64,000 bases of DNA from Erythrobacter sp. (lineage in GTDB: Bacteria > Pseudomonadota > Alphaproteobacteria > Sphingomonadales > Sphingomonadaceae), in assembly GCA_009993635.1 (NCBI GenBank), contig JAACTC010000006.1, forward strand, positions 372,001 through 436,000. Direction: 5' to 3'. Under the pieces are notes generated by a model. It worked only from the letters and a program-made list of their open reading frames with translations, was not told the DNA's origin and searched no databases. Below are positions 8,542 through 18,752 of this stretch, piece after piece. Both the position numbers and the translations under genes were made by a program. The stretch's first letter is position 1. Every line of letters starts with the position of its first letter.

Positions 8542-11500
8542 ATGCCTTTGTTCAACGACAAAATCCTATGTGCGGCGCTACATGACTTTCAATCGAGTCC
8601 CCCGTCGGCAGAACAATTCAACGCGGCAATCGAGTGGGCGTCGCGAGCAAGTGCGGACAATTTCGAGCTTCAGAACGAAAGTCAGCTCGAACAGGAGTTC
8701 AACCGCGTCTTGTTGCGGGATGTCCTTGGCTACACTGCGCGCGCGCCCGGCAGTGTCGGCACGATGCAGGTCAAACAAAGCGTACCGGGCGGTACGATAG
8801 TAGACGTAGCCCTTGGCCAATTCTCTGACGAGGAAGCCAGCATAGCCGCTCCACTCGAACTCAAAGGTCCCAAGGTCGCGCTGGATCGTATCATGCCGGG
8901 TCGCGCGAGAACGCCGGTTCAGCAAGCTTGGGGCTATGCGATGGACGTGCCCGGTGCACGCTGGGTGCTAGTTAGCAACATGAAGGAGCTACGACTCTAC
9001 GCGTTCGGCCACGGCAGACAGGATTACGAAAGTTTCGATCTAAGAAAGCTCGATCAGGCTGAAGAACTTGCGAGGCTACGGCTGCTGTTGAGCGCGGAGA
9101 ACCTACTTTCCGGCTCTACGGGAACCCTGCTCGAACGCAGCGTGAGCGCGGACAAGAAGGTTACGGACGAGCTCTACACCGATTACAAGAAGCTCCGCAG
9201 CGACCTGATGAGCTTCATGGCTGCGCAGCGTTCGTCAGTTACCATGGAAGACCGCATCCGGGTCGTTCAGACACTACTAGACCGTGTGCTCTTCATCGCG
9301 TTTGCCGAAGACAAGAACCTGCTCCCGCGTAACATTCTCGCCGAGGCGATCGACAAACAGGACAAGTTCTTCCCTCGACCGAAGTGGGAGAAATTGACGA
9401 AGCTGTTCGAGTGGGTCGATCAAGGGGCGCCGCCACATAACATTCCAAAATACAATGGCGGTCTGTTCAAGCCCGATTACATTCTCAACCAACTCGCGTT
9501 GCCCGACCATCTCGTGGAACAGTTCATCAAGATCGCCAACTACGACTTCGCTAGCGAGGTCTCGGTGACGATCCTCGGCCACATCTTCGAACAGTCGATC
9601 ACCGACATCGAGAATGACAAGGCCGAGGCTGGCATTGAAGCCCCTCCTCCTGCCACGAAGAAGAAACGCGAGGGGGTCGTCTACACTCCCGATTTTATCA
9701 CGCACTTCATAGTCGAACAAACGATCGGAAAACACCTTGCGGAGATCGAGGCAGAGCTCCTGCCCAAATTTGGCAAGCGCGAACAGGACGGCGCTGTCAG
9801 CTGGCGCAACAAGACTTCAGCGGAGGCCGACTTCTGGAATACTTATCTCGACCGAATCGCCGCCTTGCGTATTCTCGATCCAGCTTGCGGCTCGGGAGCG
9901 TTTCTGATCGCGGCGTTCAATTTTCTCAATGCCGAACAGAAGCGCGTGCGTGATCGGTTGAGCGAATTGCAGCCGGGCATCCTCACCCACCTAGCTCCAA
10001 ATGCCGATGTGGAGATCATCACCAACAATTTGTTTGGTGTCGATGTGAACGCAGAATCGGTCGAAATCACCAAGTTGGCGCTGTGGTTGCAGACTGCGAA
10101 GCGCGAGCGCGCTCTCGAAAGCCTCGACAACAACATCAAGCATGGCAACAGCCTTGTCGACAGCGCCGATTTCCATCCGCGTCCGTTCAAATGGACAAGG
10201 GAGTTCGCCGCCATCCTCAAAGAGAGCGAGGGGTTCGATATCGTGCTAGGCAATCCGCCCTATGTGCGGATGGAGCTGGTCAAGCCAATCAAGCCGCATT
10301 TAGAAGAAAACTTCGCCGTCGCGACCGACCGGGCCGATCTCTATGCTTATTTCTTCGAGCTCGGAGTCCGGTTGCTCAGGCCCGGCGGACGGCTCGGCTA
10401 CATTTCCTCGTCGACCTTCTTCCGCACCGGATCAGGCAAGCCGCTGCGCGCTTATCTGGCCGAGCGCAGCGTGGTGGAGAACGTGATCGATTTTGGAGAC
10501 TTGCAAGTATTCGAAGGGGTAACGACCTATCCTGCGATCGTTACCTTGCGCAAAGGCGAGGACGCCAACACACGCACGCTGCGCTACCTCAACGTTCGCG
10601 CCGTGCCAGACGATCTGGGCAAGACCTTCGACGAAGAAGCGCGCCAGATGCCGCGCGCACGACTTTCCAGCGGAACATGGCGCTTCGAAAATGACATGCT
10701 CGATTCAATCCGCGAGAAGATGAAGGAAAATAGGGAGGCGCTTAATGAGGCATACGGCATGCCACTCTATGGCATCAAGACTGGGCTCAACAAAGCGTTC
10801 ATCCTTACCCGCGAGCAGCGAGATGCAATCCTGGAGAAGGCAGATCGGACGCCGGGCGACAAGTCCACGGGACGGCTCAAGCCATTCCTCGTCGGTGAGA
10901 ACCTCAAGCGCTGGCATATCGAAAGCAATGATCTATGGCTGATCTACACTCCCCGTAACGTCATCGATATCGAAGAATGTCCAGCTTTGCGCGACCATCT
11001 CGCTCCTTACCGCGAAAGACTGGAGCGACGTGCTGGGCCTCAAGAATGGTGGGAATTGCAGCAAGCGCAGGCTAACTACGAGCTCTATTTCTCGGGCGAA
11101 AAGCTCGTCTACTCCGACATCGCCAATCAAGGCACCTTCTCGGTAGATCGCGAGGGACGTTATCTTGCTAACACCGCCTACTTCCTGCCGGCGGCCGACG
11201 ACGGCATAGCAGCGTATCTTAACAGCCGTCTCGCGTGGTTCTTTTTTGCTGGCCTCACGAATATTGCCCGCGGCGGGTACCTGCGACTAAGGACAAAGTT
11301 CGTCAGTCAGCTTCCAGCCTTGTCGGAATCTGAACTGAATACTTTGCGACAGAGCGGCGAAGATGCCTACCTGCGATCTCAAAAACTTGCCGATCTCTCG
11401 GCGACCGTACAGCATCGCCTTTCAGACATTTCCAAAAAGTCGGCCATGATCGAAGACTGGATGGCACTGTCATTCAGCGAGCTGCAAGAGACCCTACGTG

Positions 11501-11811
11501 ACCGCCACAAAGTGAGCATCCCAGTTGCCGACCGTGATGAATGGGAGGCATGGTTTAGCGAGAAGCGGTCCGAAGCCGCCACGCTGAAAGGGGCCATCCG
11601 CCGACTTGAGGATGAAATTAACGCCCGAGTCTACCACATATTCGATCTCACGCCGACCGAGATCGCCGCCGTCGAAGACTCGCTTGCCATCACTTCGCCA
11701 GCGTTGAGCGTCAAATCCTACGAAGCCATCAGCGCAGTCGAAGGGCTTGAATTGAGCGACGAGGCGCGGGCACGACTGACGAAGCGCCCCGGCGCTCACA
11801 TCGACGCCTAA
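8542..11811 (+). CDS. Type IIG restriction-modification enzyme (fused nuclease, m6A methyltransferase and specificity domain)
   Basis: A 1089-residue single-chain restriction-modification protein. The N-terminus fits a PD-(D/E)xK nuclease: Asp88 in TIVDVAL, then Glu106 and Lys108 in LELKG. The central methyltransferase has SAM motif I (DPACGSG at 446-452) and catalytic motif NPPY at 571-574, which marks N6-adenine methylation. Residues from about 735 onward resemble a TaqI-like specificity domain (FLVGENLKRW, KLVYSDIANQGTF, YLNSRLAWFF), followed by a helical tail. It is expected to methylate its own site and cut unmodified DNA. The gene is more AT-rich than its neighbours and uses codons they avoid, which points to horizontal transfer. 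Fic follows 5 bases later. Confidence 0.88.
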   Translation: MPLFNDKILCAALHDFQSSPPSAEQFNAAIEWASRASADNFELQNESQLEQEFNRVLLRDVLGYTARAPGSVGTMQVKQSVPGGTIVDVALGQFSDEEASIAAPLELKGPKVALDRIMPGRARTPVQQAWGYAMDVPGARWVLVSNMKELRLYAFGHGRQDYESFDLRKLDQAEELARLRLLLSAENLLSGSTGTLLERSVSADKKVTDELYTDYKKLRSDLMSFMAAQRSSVTMEDRIRVVQTLLDRVLFIAFAEDKNLLPRNILAEAIDKQDKFFPRPKWEKLTKLFEWVDQGAPPHNIPKYNGGLFKPDYILNQLALPDHLVEQFIKIANYDFASEVSVTILGHIFEQSITDIENDKAEAGIEAPPPATKKKREGVVYTPDFITHFIVEQTIGKHLAEIEAELLPKFGKREQDGAVSWRNKTSAEADFWNTYLDRIAALRILDPACGSGAFLIAAFNFLNAEQKRVRDRLSELQPGILTHLAPNADVEIITNNLFGVDVNAESVEITKLALWLQTAKRERALESLDNNIKHGNSLVDSADFHPRPFKWTREFAAILKESEGFDIVLGNPPYVRMELVKPIKPHLEENFAVATDRADLYAYFFELGVRLLRPGGRLGYISSSTFFRTGSGKPLRAYLAERSVVENVIDFGDLQVFEGVTTYPAIVTLRKGEDANTRTLRYLNVRAVPDDLGKTFDEEARQMPRARLSSGTWRFENDMLDSIREKMKENREALNEAYGMPLYGIKTGLNKAFILTREQRDAILEKADRTPGDKSTGRLKPFLVGENLKRWHIESNDLWLIYTPRNVIDIEECPALRDHLAPYRERLERRAGPQEWWELQQAQANYELYFSGEKLVYSDIANQGTFSVDREGRYLANTAYFLPAADDGIAAYLNSRLAWFFFAGLTNIARGGYLRLRTKFVSQLPALSESELNTLRQSGEDAYLRSQKLADLSATVQHRLSDISKKSAMIEDWMALSFSELQETLRDRHKVSIPVADRDEWEAWFSEKRSEAATLKGAIRRLEDEINARVYHIFDLTPTEIAAVEDSLAITSPALSVKSYEAISAVEGLELSDEARARLTKRPGAHIDA

Positions 11812-11816
11812 AACGC

Positions 11817-12401
11817 GTGGTTGGCGATCCATACGAGACCGAAGATGATCCTGCCTGCTATCCCGGCAGTAATGTTCTACGAAACATTCCGGACCTGCGA
11901 TCCGACGACGAACTTGAGGCCTTTGAAATCGAGGCGGTCGGCGCGCGCGGGCTAGAACCGCCTCCAGATGGCAGATTCGATCCAAAGCACTATCGAGCCT
12001 TCCATCGTCATCTTTTTCAGGACGTCTACACCTGGGCTGGCGAATATCGGACCATCAGAACGGCCAAGGGTGGCAATTGGTTCTGCTATCCCGAATACAT
12101 CAGTGGCCAGATGGACACAGTGTTTGCGATGCTGAAAGGGCCGGAATTCCAACCTGGAGTAGATGTGGACGCATTCATCGCCAAGGCCGCCGACTTTCTC
12201 GCCGAACTGAACGCGATCCATCCGTTTCGCGAAGGCAATGGTCGCACCCAGCTCACCTTCATTCGTCGACTCGGGCTGCGAGCTGGGCATCCGTTTCGTT
12301 CAGAGGCGGTCGAGAAGGAAGCATTCCTGCATGCCATGATTGAGAGTTTTGATGGCAGGCCCGACGCGCTGATTGACGAACTGGAGCGAATGCTAGCCTG
12401 A
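11817..12401 (+). CDS. fic: Fic family protein (AMPylase-like toxin), variant motif
   Basis: A 194-residue Fic-domain protein. Fic enzymes usually transfer AMP from ATP to a target hydroxyl and often act as toxins. The GTG start lies 5 bases after the restriction gene and yields the N-terminus VGDPYETEDDP, typical of cell-filamentation Fic proteins. The signature HPFREGNGRTQL occupies residues 135-146. The canonical final arginine of HxFx(D/E)GNGRxxR is Leu146 (CTC, one base from CGC). A plausible flap (WFCYPEYI) is present. No small antitoxin gene is visible beside it. Probably co-transcribed with the restriction gene. Activity is uncertain because of the motif change. Confidence 0.88.
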   Translation: MVGDPYETEDDPACYPGSNVLRNIPDLRSDDELEAFEIEAVGARGLEPPPDGRFDPKHYRAFHRHLFQDVYTWAGEYRTIRTAKGGNWFCYPEYISGQMDTVFAMLKGPEFQPGVDVDAFIAKAADFLAELNAIHPFREGNGRTQLTFIRRLGLRAGHPFRSEAVEKEAFLHAMIESFDGRPDALIDELERMLA

Positions 12402-12404
12402 GTC

Positions 12405-12461
12405 CTACTCCTCCCCCATCCGCAGCGCGGCAATAAACGCCTCCTGCGGAATGCTCACATT
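12405..12461 (-). pseudogene. Orphan duplicate of the lepA 3' end (last 18 codons and stop)
   Basis: On the minus strand this 57-base stretch reads [18 protein letters not shown] then TAG, identical in protein to the last 18 residues of the intact lepA 61 bases upstream (on that strand). Almost every codon differs synonymously, including a switch between Ser codon families (AGC against TCG) and a different stop (TAG against TGA). Similarity ends at 12462. It is not a gene by itself. It marks a recombination boundary or displaced native tail between lepA and the restriction/Fic block. Confidence 0.85.
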
Positions 12462-12511
12462 CCTCCCCGCCTTCGCGGGGACAGGCCGCCCTGCGGGCGC
12501 TCCCGCGTCCT
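12462..12511. repeat. REP-like palindromic sequence
   Basis: Two adjacent hairpins lie between the lepA tail duplicate and intact lepA: CCCCGC/CTTC/GCGGGG at 12465-12480 and an imperfect GC hairpin (CGCCC/TGC/GGGCG type) at 12486-12500. The first resembles the short extragenic palindromes common in sphingomonad genomes (recollection, not searched). It could also help terminate lepA transcription, but there is no T run. Confidence 0.5.
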
Positions 12512-12522
12512 CAGAATGAGAG

Positions 12523-14358
<1,836 letters not shown>

Positions 14359-14457
14359 TACCGCGCCGCAATAGACGCGGCGCGAACGCCTGTCAGCATG
14401 TTTGACGGGGTCTTTCCTTAGTCCTGTACACGGCAGGTAGAGGAATGCGCCGGTCGA

Positions 14458-16320
14458 TCAGGCGGTGCGGCGCGTGTGCTGGGTCTCGTCGCGCGATACG
14501 GGATCGTTCGCGGGGAAGGCCAGTTCGAACTGCCCACGATGGTCGCGCTGCAGCCTTTCGTCGAACCGCACCCCCACGCGATTCTCTTCGCACCAGCGAA
14601 CCTCCGCATCGACCGCAAGACGCTCGCTCAGTGCGATGCGGAAGCGCGTGCCTTCGGGCACGTTCCACAGGCCTTCGACCAATGCGCCCTGCGACGACAT
14701 GTTGCGCACGGTGGCGGTGTAGAAGTCGTCCGCATGCTGCATCACGACCTTGCGCAGCATCGACCGGCGCGGTTCGCGCGACATGCGCGGGCCGGTCGGC
14801 TCGATCGCAAGCCCCTGCTCCAGCCGCGCGTCGGCATCTTCTGGCGAGAGGGGTTTGGAATAGATGTAGCCCTGGATGTGGCTGCACCCGTGGCGGCGGA
14901 TCAGGTCCAGCTCGTCCAGCGTTTCCACGCCTTCGGCCGTGGTATCCATGCCCAGCGCATCGGCGAGGCTGCTGATCGCGGCGATGATTGCGCCGTTGCG
15001 GCTGCCAGGCAGGGTCGCGCCGCGCACGAAGCCCTGATCGATCTTGATCTTGTCGAACGGCGCATTCTTCAGATAGCCGAGCGACGAATAGCCTGTCCCG
15101 AAATCGTCCAGCGCAAGCCGCACGCCGACTTTCTTGAGCGCGGCGAAGGTCGCGTCCGTATCCTCGCCATTGTCGATAAACACGCTTTCGGTGATCTCCA
15201 GCTCCAGCCGCGACGGCTTGATCCCGGCTTTGGCGACCGAGCGCGCGATCATATCCGGCAGGCTTGGATCGGAGAATTGCAGTGGCGACACGTTCACCGC
15301 GCAGCGTACCGATTCCGGCCAGCGCGCCAGATCGGTGCAGGCCCGGCGGATCGCCCATTCGCCGATCGCGACGATCAGGCCCGCATCCTCTGCCACGGGG
15401 ATGAATTTTTCCGGGCTGATCCACCCCTGCGTCGGATGCTTCCAGCGAAGCAGCGCCTCGAACCCGCTGATCTGTTCGCTGACCGTATCGACCACCGGCT
15501 GATAATGCAGTTGCAGGCTACCGTGTTCGACGGCGTGGCGCAGCTCCTCTTCCAGCTGGTTGCGCTCCTGCGCGGCGGCATGGAGATCGTGGCTGAACAC
15601 GCGGAAACGCCCGCGACCGGCATCTTTCGCAGCATACAACGCAAGGTCGGCGCTGCGGATCAGGCGTTCGGAACAGGTGCCATGTTCGAGCGCCTGCGCG
15701 ATGCCGACGGACACGCCAATCACCAGCCGCTTGCCATCGACCGAATAGGGCTGCGAAATCGCATGGATGATGTCGCCGGCCAGCTGCTGAAGCCGGTCGG
15801 TGGGGCACGCGCGAGGGATGATGACCTTGAATTCGTCACCACCCAGACGCCCGACCACGCCAAGATGGCCGACAACCTTTTCCAGCCGCCGCGCAACCTG
15901 CACCAGCAGGGCATCGCCGGTAGGATGGCCGAAAGTATCGTTGACATGCTTGAACCGATCGAGGTCGAGCATCAGGATCGCACATTCGCGCTGTCTGGGA
16001 TCGCGGTGCGTCAGCAACTGCGATAGTTTCTGCGACAGAGAGTGCCGATTGGCGAGGCCGGTCAGCGAATCGAACATCGCGAGGCGCGAGGCACGCTCCG
16101 CATTGCGACGGCGCTCGGTCAGATCGGTGCCCGAACCGCGAAAGCCGCAGAAATTGTCGAACCCGTCGAACACCGGGCGGCCGGTGACGGACCACCAGAC
16201 GCTGCCCTCATCATCGCTGTCGGTGCCTTTCACGGGCAGATCGTGGAACGCGGACTGGGCGGTGAAATGGAATTTGATCGTCCGCTCCGCATCGCGGTCG
16301 TCGGATTCGACTTCGAACAC
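14458..16320 (-). CDS. GGDEF-EAL-PilZ fragment downstream of the internal stop
   Basis: If translated separately (first in-frame start GTG at 16320), this 620-residue product would lack the membrane part and half of PAS. The cyclase site GGDEF is intact (GRLGGDEFKVII). The phosphodiesterase domain has EALLRW, the DDFGTGYSSLGYLK loop, IKIDQGFV and QGYIYSKP, so hydrolysis of c-di-GMP is plausible. The C-terminus holds a PilZ-like c-di-GMP binding domain with an Arg-rich start (RRSMLRK) and NMSSQG. No convincing Shine-Dalgarno precedes the GTG. Most likely it is not made on its own. Confidence 0.55.
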   Translation of the reverse strand: MFEVESDDRDAERTIKFHFTAQSAFHDLPVKGTDSDDEGSVWWSVTGRPVFDGFDNFCGFRGSGTDLTERRRNAERASRLAMFDSLTGLANRHSLSQKLSQLLTHRDPRQRECAILMLDLDRFKHVNDTFGHPTGDALLVQVARRLEKVVGHLGVVGRLGGDEFKVIIPRACPTDRLQQLAGDIIHAISQPYSVDGKRLVIGVSVGIAQALEHGTCSERLIRSADLALYAAKDAGRGRFRVFSHDLHAAAQERNQLEEELRHAVEHGSLQLHYQPVVDTVSEQISGFEALLRWKHPTQGWISPEKFIPVAEDAGLIVAIGEWAIRRACTDLARWPESVRCAVNVSPLQFSDPSLPDMIARSVAKAGIKPSRLELEITESVFIDNGEDTDATFAALKKVGVRLALDDFGTGYSSLGYLKNAPFDKIKIDQGFVRGATLPGSRNGAIIAAISSLADALGMDTTAEGVETLDELDLIRRHGCSHIQGYIYSKPLSPEDADARLEQGLAIEPTGPRMSREPRRSMLRKVVMQHADDFYTATVRNMSSQGALVEGLWNVPEGTRFRIALSERLAVDAEVRWCEENRVGVRFDERLQRDHRGQFELAFPANDPVSRDETQHTRRTA

Positions 16321-16389
16321 CTCGGTAAAGACCTCGTCGATCAGCGCATCGTGATCGAGGCCGTATCGATCGGCAAACTGCTGCGAGAT

Positions 16390-17160
16390 TTAGACGATGC
16401 GCCCATCGCGGTCGGTTTCCCAGAACCAGCCCTGCCCCGTCGCCTCGTAATCGCGCATGATTTCCATCGCGCGGTTGCGCACCGGCTCCTCGGCCTGGCG
16501 ATCCCGCTCGTTGTCTTTGTCGTTATGCTTTTGATAGAGCGCGGTGAACCCACCCGCGAGAACCGCCGCGATGAAGGCGAACAGCACCTTCAAATCGCCC
16601 GCCAGCACAGGGTGGGCCACCACCGGCAGCCACAGGGCGACCTTCACCAGCAGCGCCGGGAACGGGCGGACCGACAGGTACACACCGGCGACACCGCCGA
16701 TCGCGATGACCGATACCACGCCCATCGACAGTGGAAGAGCCGCGTGGAACAGCCATTCGGAAAACGCGAACCCGACCAGCAAATGCGGCAGAACTGCGAA
16801 GCCGCCGAAAACCGCCAGTCGGCGGATAGGCCCCTCATCGCTTACTATGCGAGAGACTGCGAACAGGACCGCGGCAAGCCCGAAAGCCACTAGCGCCGGG
16901 ACGGGCGGCAGCGAGCTGCCGATGACGCCACTCACCGCCATGGAGGCCAGCGTGACGATCGCAAGCACCGGCCACTGCCGGGGCACGGCGGGCAATGCCT
17001 CGTCCACCTGATCCGAATGATTGTCGTCGGGGACTGAAAGGGTCGATTCCGCGCGCTCTTCGGCCTGAACGACACGCCGCCGATTGCGCCCGCGGGTCTT
17101 CGGGTCGCCCGCGGCGCGCATTTCAGCATCAGATTCTGAAATCAGGCGGCTTTCTTCCAT
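16390..17160 (-). CDS. Truncated membrane sensor (N-terminal fragment of the split regulator)
   Basis: A 256-residue product with an Arg-rich cytoplasmic start, about six transmembrane segments and a charged linker (QKHNDKDNERDRQAEE). It then breaks off inside a PAS domain at the TAA. It would be a membrane stub without catalytic domain. It belongs to the same frame as the downstream GGDEF-EAL-PilZ part. Confidence 0.55.
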   Translation of the reverse strand: MEESRLISESDAEMRAAGDPKTRGRNRRRVVQAEERAESTLSVPDDNHSDQVDEALPAVPRQWPVLAIVTLASMAVSGVIGSSLPPVPALVAFGLAAVLFAVSRIVSDEGPIRRLAVFGGFAVLPHLLVGFAFSEWLFHAALPLSMGVVSVIAIGGVAGVYLSVRPFPALLVKVALWLPVVAHPVLAGDLKVLFAFIAAVLAGGFTALYQKHNDKDNERDRQAEEPVRNRAMEIMRDYEATGQGWFWETDRDGRIV

Positions 17161-17391
17161 GTTCCTTCGTATCGCAGAAGCGAAAGGCTGATTGATTAAG
17201 CGCCGTGGTTACCGGGACGTAAAATCGAGTGCTGGCGTACGATTGACCATTAAGACTTGCTTGTCCTGCCTTGTGTCGCCGCACCGCGCAGGCCATCAGC
17301 AGCCCATGGACGGGACAGATTTGATCGCACAGCGCCCTGCGTGGTCGGCGCTTGAGCCGATTCGGACCACTCAACCGCAGGTTATCAAGCC

Positions 17392-18297
17392 ATGATGCGG
17401 TTCGGCGATCTGGACCTTCGCCTGCCGGGTTGGGGCGTACTGGGAAGCGCAATGAAAGATCGCGGTCGACGGCCGACGCTCAGCGGCGAACCCGGCGGTC
17501 CCCTGAGCGCGGATGTGTCTTTCGAATCAATCGGCGGTCTGGACCTGCGCGTGGCACGCTGGCGCCTCGACAAGCCGTCCGAGCATCCGCCGGTGCTGTT
17601 CTTCAACGGGATCGGAGCGAATATCGAAGCGGTCGCTCCGCTGGCAGAAGCGTTGGAAGAGCGCGGTTTCATCATGTTCGACATGCCAGGAACGGGCGAA
17701 TCCCCCGATCCCGTGTTCCCCTACACCCCTTCGACCATGAGCTGGACAGCACGCGGCATTCTGGAGCGGTTCGGCCTGGATGAGGTCGATGTCATGGGGA
17801 TGAGCTGGGGCGGCACCATCGCGCAGCAATTCGCCCTGCAACATGGCAGCAGGGTGCGCCGGGTCGTGCTGGCCGCGACAACGCCGGGAATGATGATGAT
17901 CCCGGGCGATCCCAAGATGCTGGCGCAGATGGCCGATCCCTATTCGGCGATCAACGAGATGCTGATGCGCGAGTATATGAGCGCGATGGAGAATGCCGAC
18001 GAAAGCAGGCTGGCGCGCAATTCGGTGGGCAATATCTCCCCGCCCAGCGCCACCGGCTATTTCTACCAGCTGCTGGCGCTGGCCGGGTGGACCAGCCTTC
18101 CCGCCCTGCCCTTCCTCGACAAGCCGGTGCTGGTGATGATGGGCGAGAACGACCCCATCGTGCCGCTATCGAACGGGCAGTTGCTGGCGGGGGCAATTCC
18201 CGGCGCGCGGCTCGAAGTGTTTGCAGACGCGGGCCACCTCTTCCTGATGACGCATCCCGAAAAATCGCTGCGGCTGCTGCGGGAATTTCTGGGCTGA
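17392..18297 (+). CDS. Alpha/beta hydrolase, PHA depolymerase-like (PhaZ family)
   Basis: A 301-residue alpha/beta hydrolase. The segment LFFNGIGANIEAV (69-81) resembles the oxyanion region of intracellular medium-chain PHA depolymerases. Nucleophile Ser138 lies in GMSWGG, with Asp254 (GENDPIV) and His282 (DAGHLF) completing a triad. A role in mobilising polyhydroxyalkanoate granules is a family inference; other ester hydrolysis is possible. Two ATG codons overlap at 17392 and 17395. It is divergent from the split c-di-GMP gene, with 231 bases between that contain nothing I can name. Confidence 0.8.
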   Translation: MMRFGDLDLRLPGWGVLGSAMKDRGRRPTLSGEPGGPLSADVSFESIGGLDLRVARWRLDKPSEHPPVLFFNGIGANIEAVAPLAEALEERGFIMFDMPGTGESPDPVFPYTPSTMSWTARGILERFGLDEVDVMGMSWGGTIAQQFALQHGSRVRRVVLAATTPGMMMIPGDPKMLAQMADPYSAINEMLMREYMSAMENADESRLARNSVGNISPPSATGYFYQLLALAGWTSLPALPFLDKPVLVMMGENDPIVPLSNGQLLAGAIPGARLEVFADAGHLFLMTHPEKSLRLLREFLG

Positions 18298-18330
18298 GGT
18301 GGAATTGCCGGGCGTCAGGCGCGGCAGATG

Positions 18331-18711
18331 TCAGTCCGCTTCCAGCGCACCGAACATCACAGTGATGGAATTGCCCATCGCTGCGGCTTCGGCGGTGCAT
18401 CGCGCTTCTATCCGCTCGTAGTCGGTGTCGACCCGCTCTGCCAGATCTTCGGTCAGGGCCGATTCCAGTCGCGCCTGTCCGTCACGCGCCGTCATCTTGC
18501 CGACAAAATAACCGACGATGGAGTATGCCCCCGTCACGGTTTCATAGTCCGGGTTTTCGCTTCCCTCCAGCTCGCCGAGGAGTGCTGTAAAGACGAGCAG
18601 ACATTCCGCATCCTGTTGCAGCGCAAGCGGATCGTGCTGCTGTGCCACCAGAGGAGTGGCCAGACCCAGCGATACGGAAACAGCGGCGCCAATCCGCAGA
18701 TACTTCACCAT
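18331..18711 (-). CDS. Exported protein of unknown function
   Basis: A 126-residue protein with a clear signal peptide (hydrophobic stretch 8-22, cleavage after LVAQQ). The mature part is mostly helical with two cysteines (AECLLVF and EARCTAE), which could form a disulfide. I recognise no family. It lies just downstream of dnaN, 41 bases away on the same strand. Confidence 0.75.
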   Translation of the reverse strand: MVKYLRIGAAVSVSLGLATPLVAQQHDPLALQQDAECLLVFTALLGELEGSENPDYETVTGAYSIVGYFVGKMTARDGQARLESALTEDLAERVDTDYERIEARCTAEAAAMGNSITVMFGALEAD

Positions 18712-18752
18712 GAACCCTACGCTCCGATCAGTGCCTGCAAAAAAGGGTGCTT

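Larger units (their letters stand above)
14458..17160 (-). pseudogene. Membrane PAS-GGDEF-EAL-PilZ c-di-GMP regulator split by an internal TAA
   Basis: One continuous frame of 900 codons is interrupted by a single TAA at 16390-16392. Before the stop: a charged N-terminus, about six hydrophobic segments (residues 58-190), then the start of a PAS domain (GQGWFWETDRDGRIV). Directly after it, in the same frame, PAS continues (ISQQFADRYGLDHDAL), followed by GGDEF, EAL and PilZ. Homologous PAS domains usually have an aromatic residue here, so TAT or TAC to TAA is a likely single change. The rest is undamaged, so the lesion is recent, a base-call error, or a stop that is read through. Confidence 0.8.
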
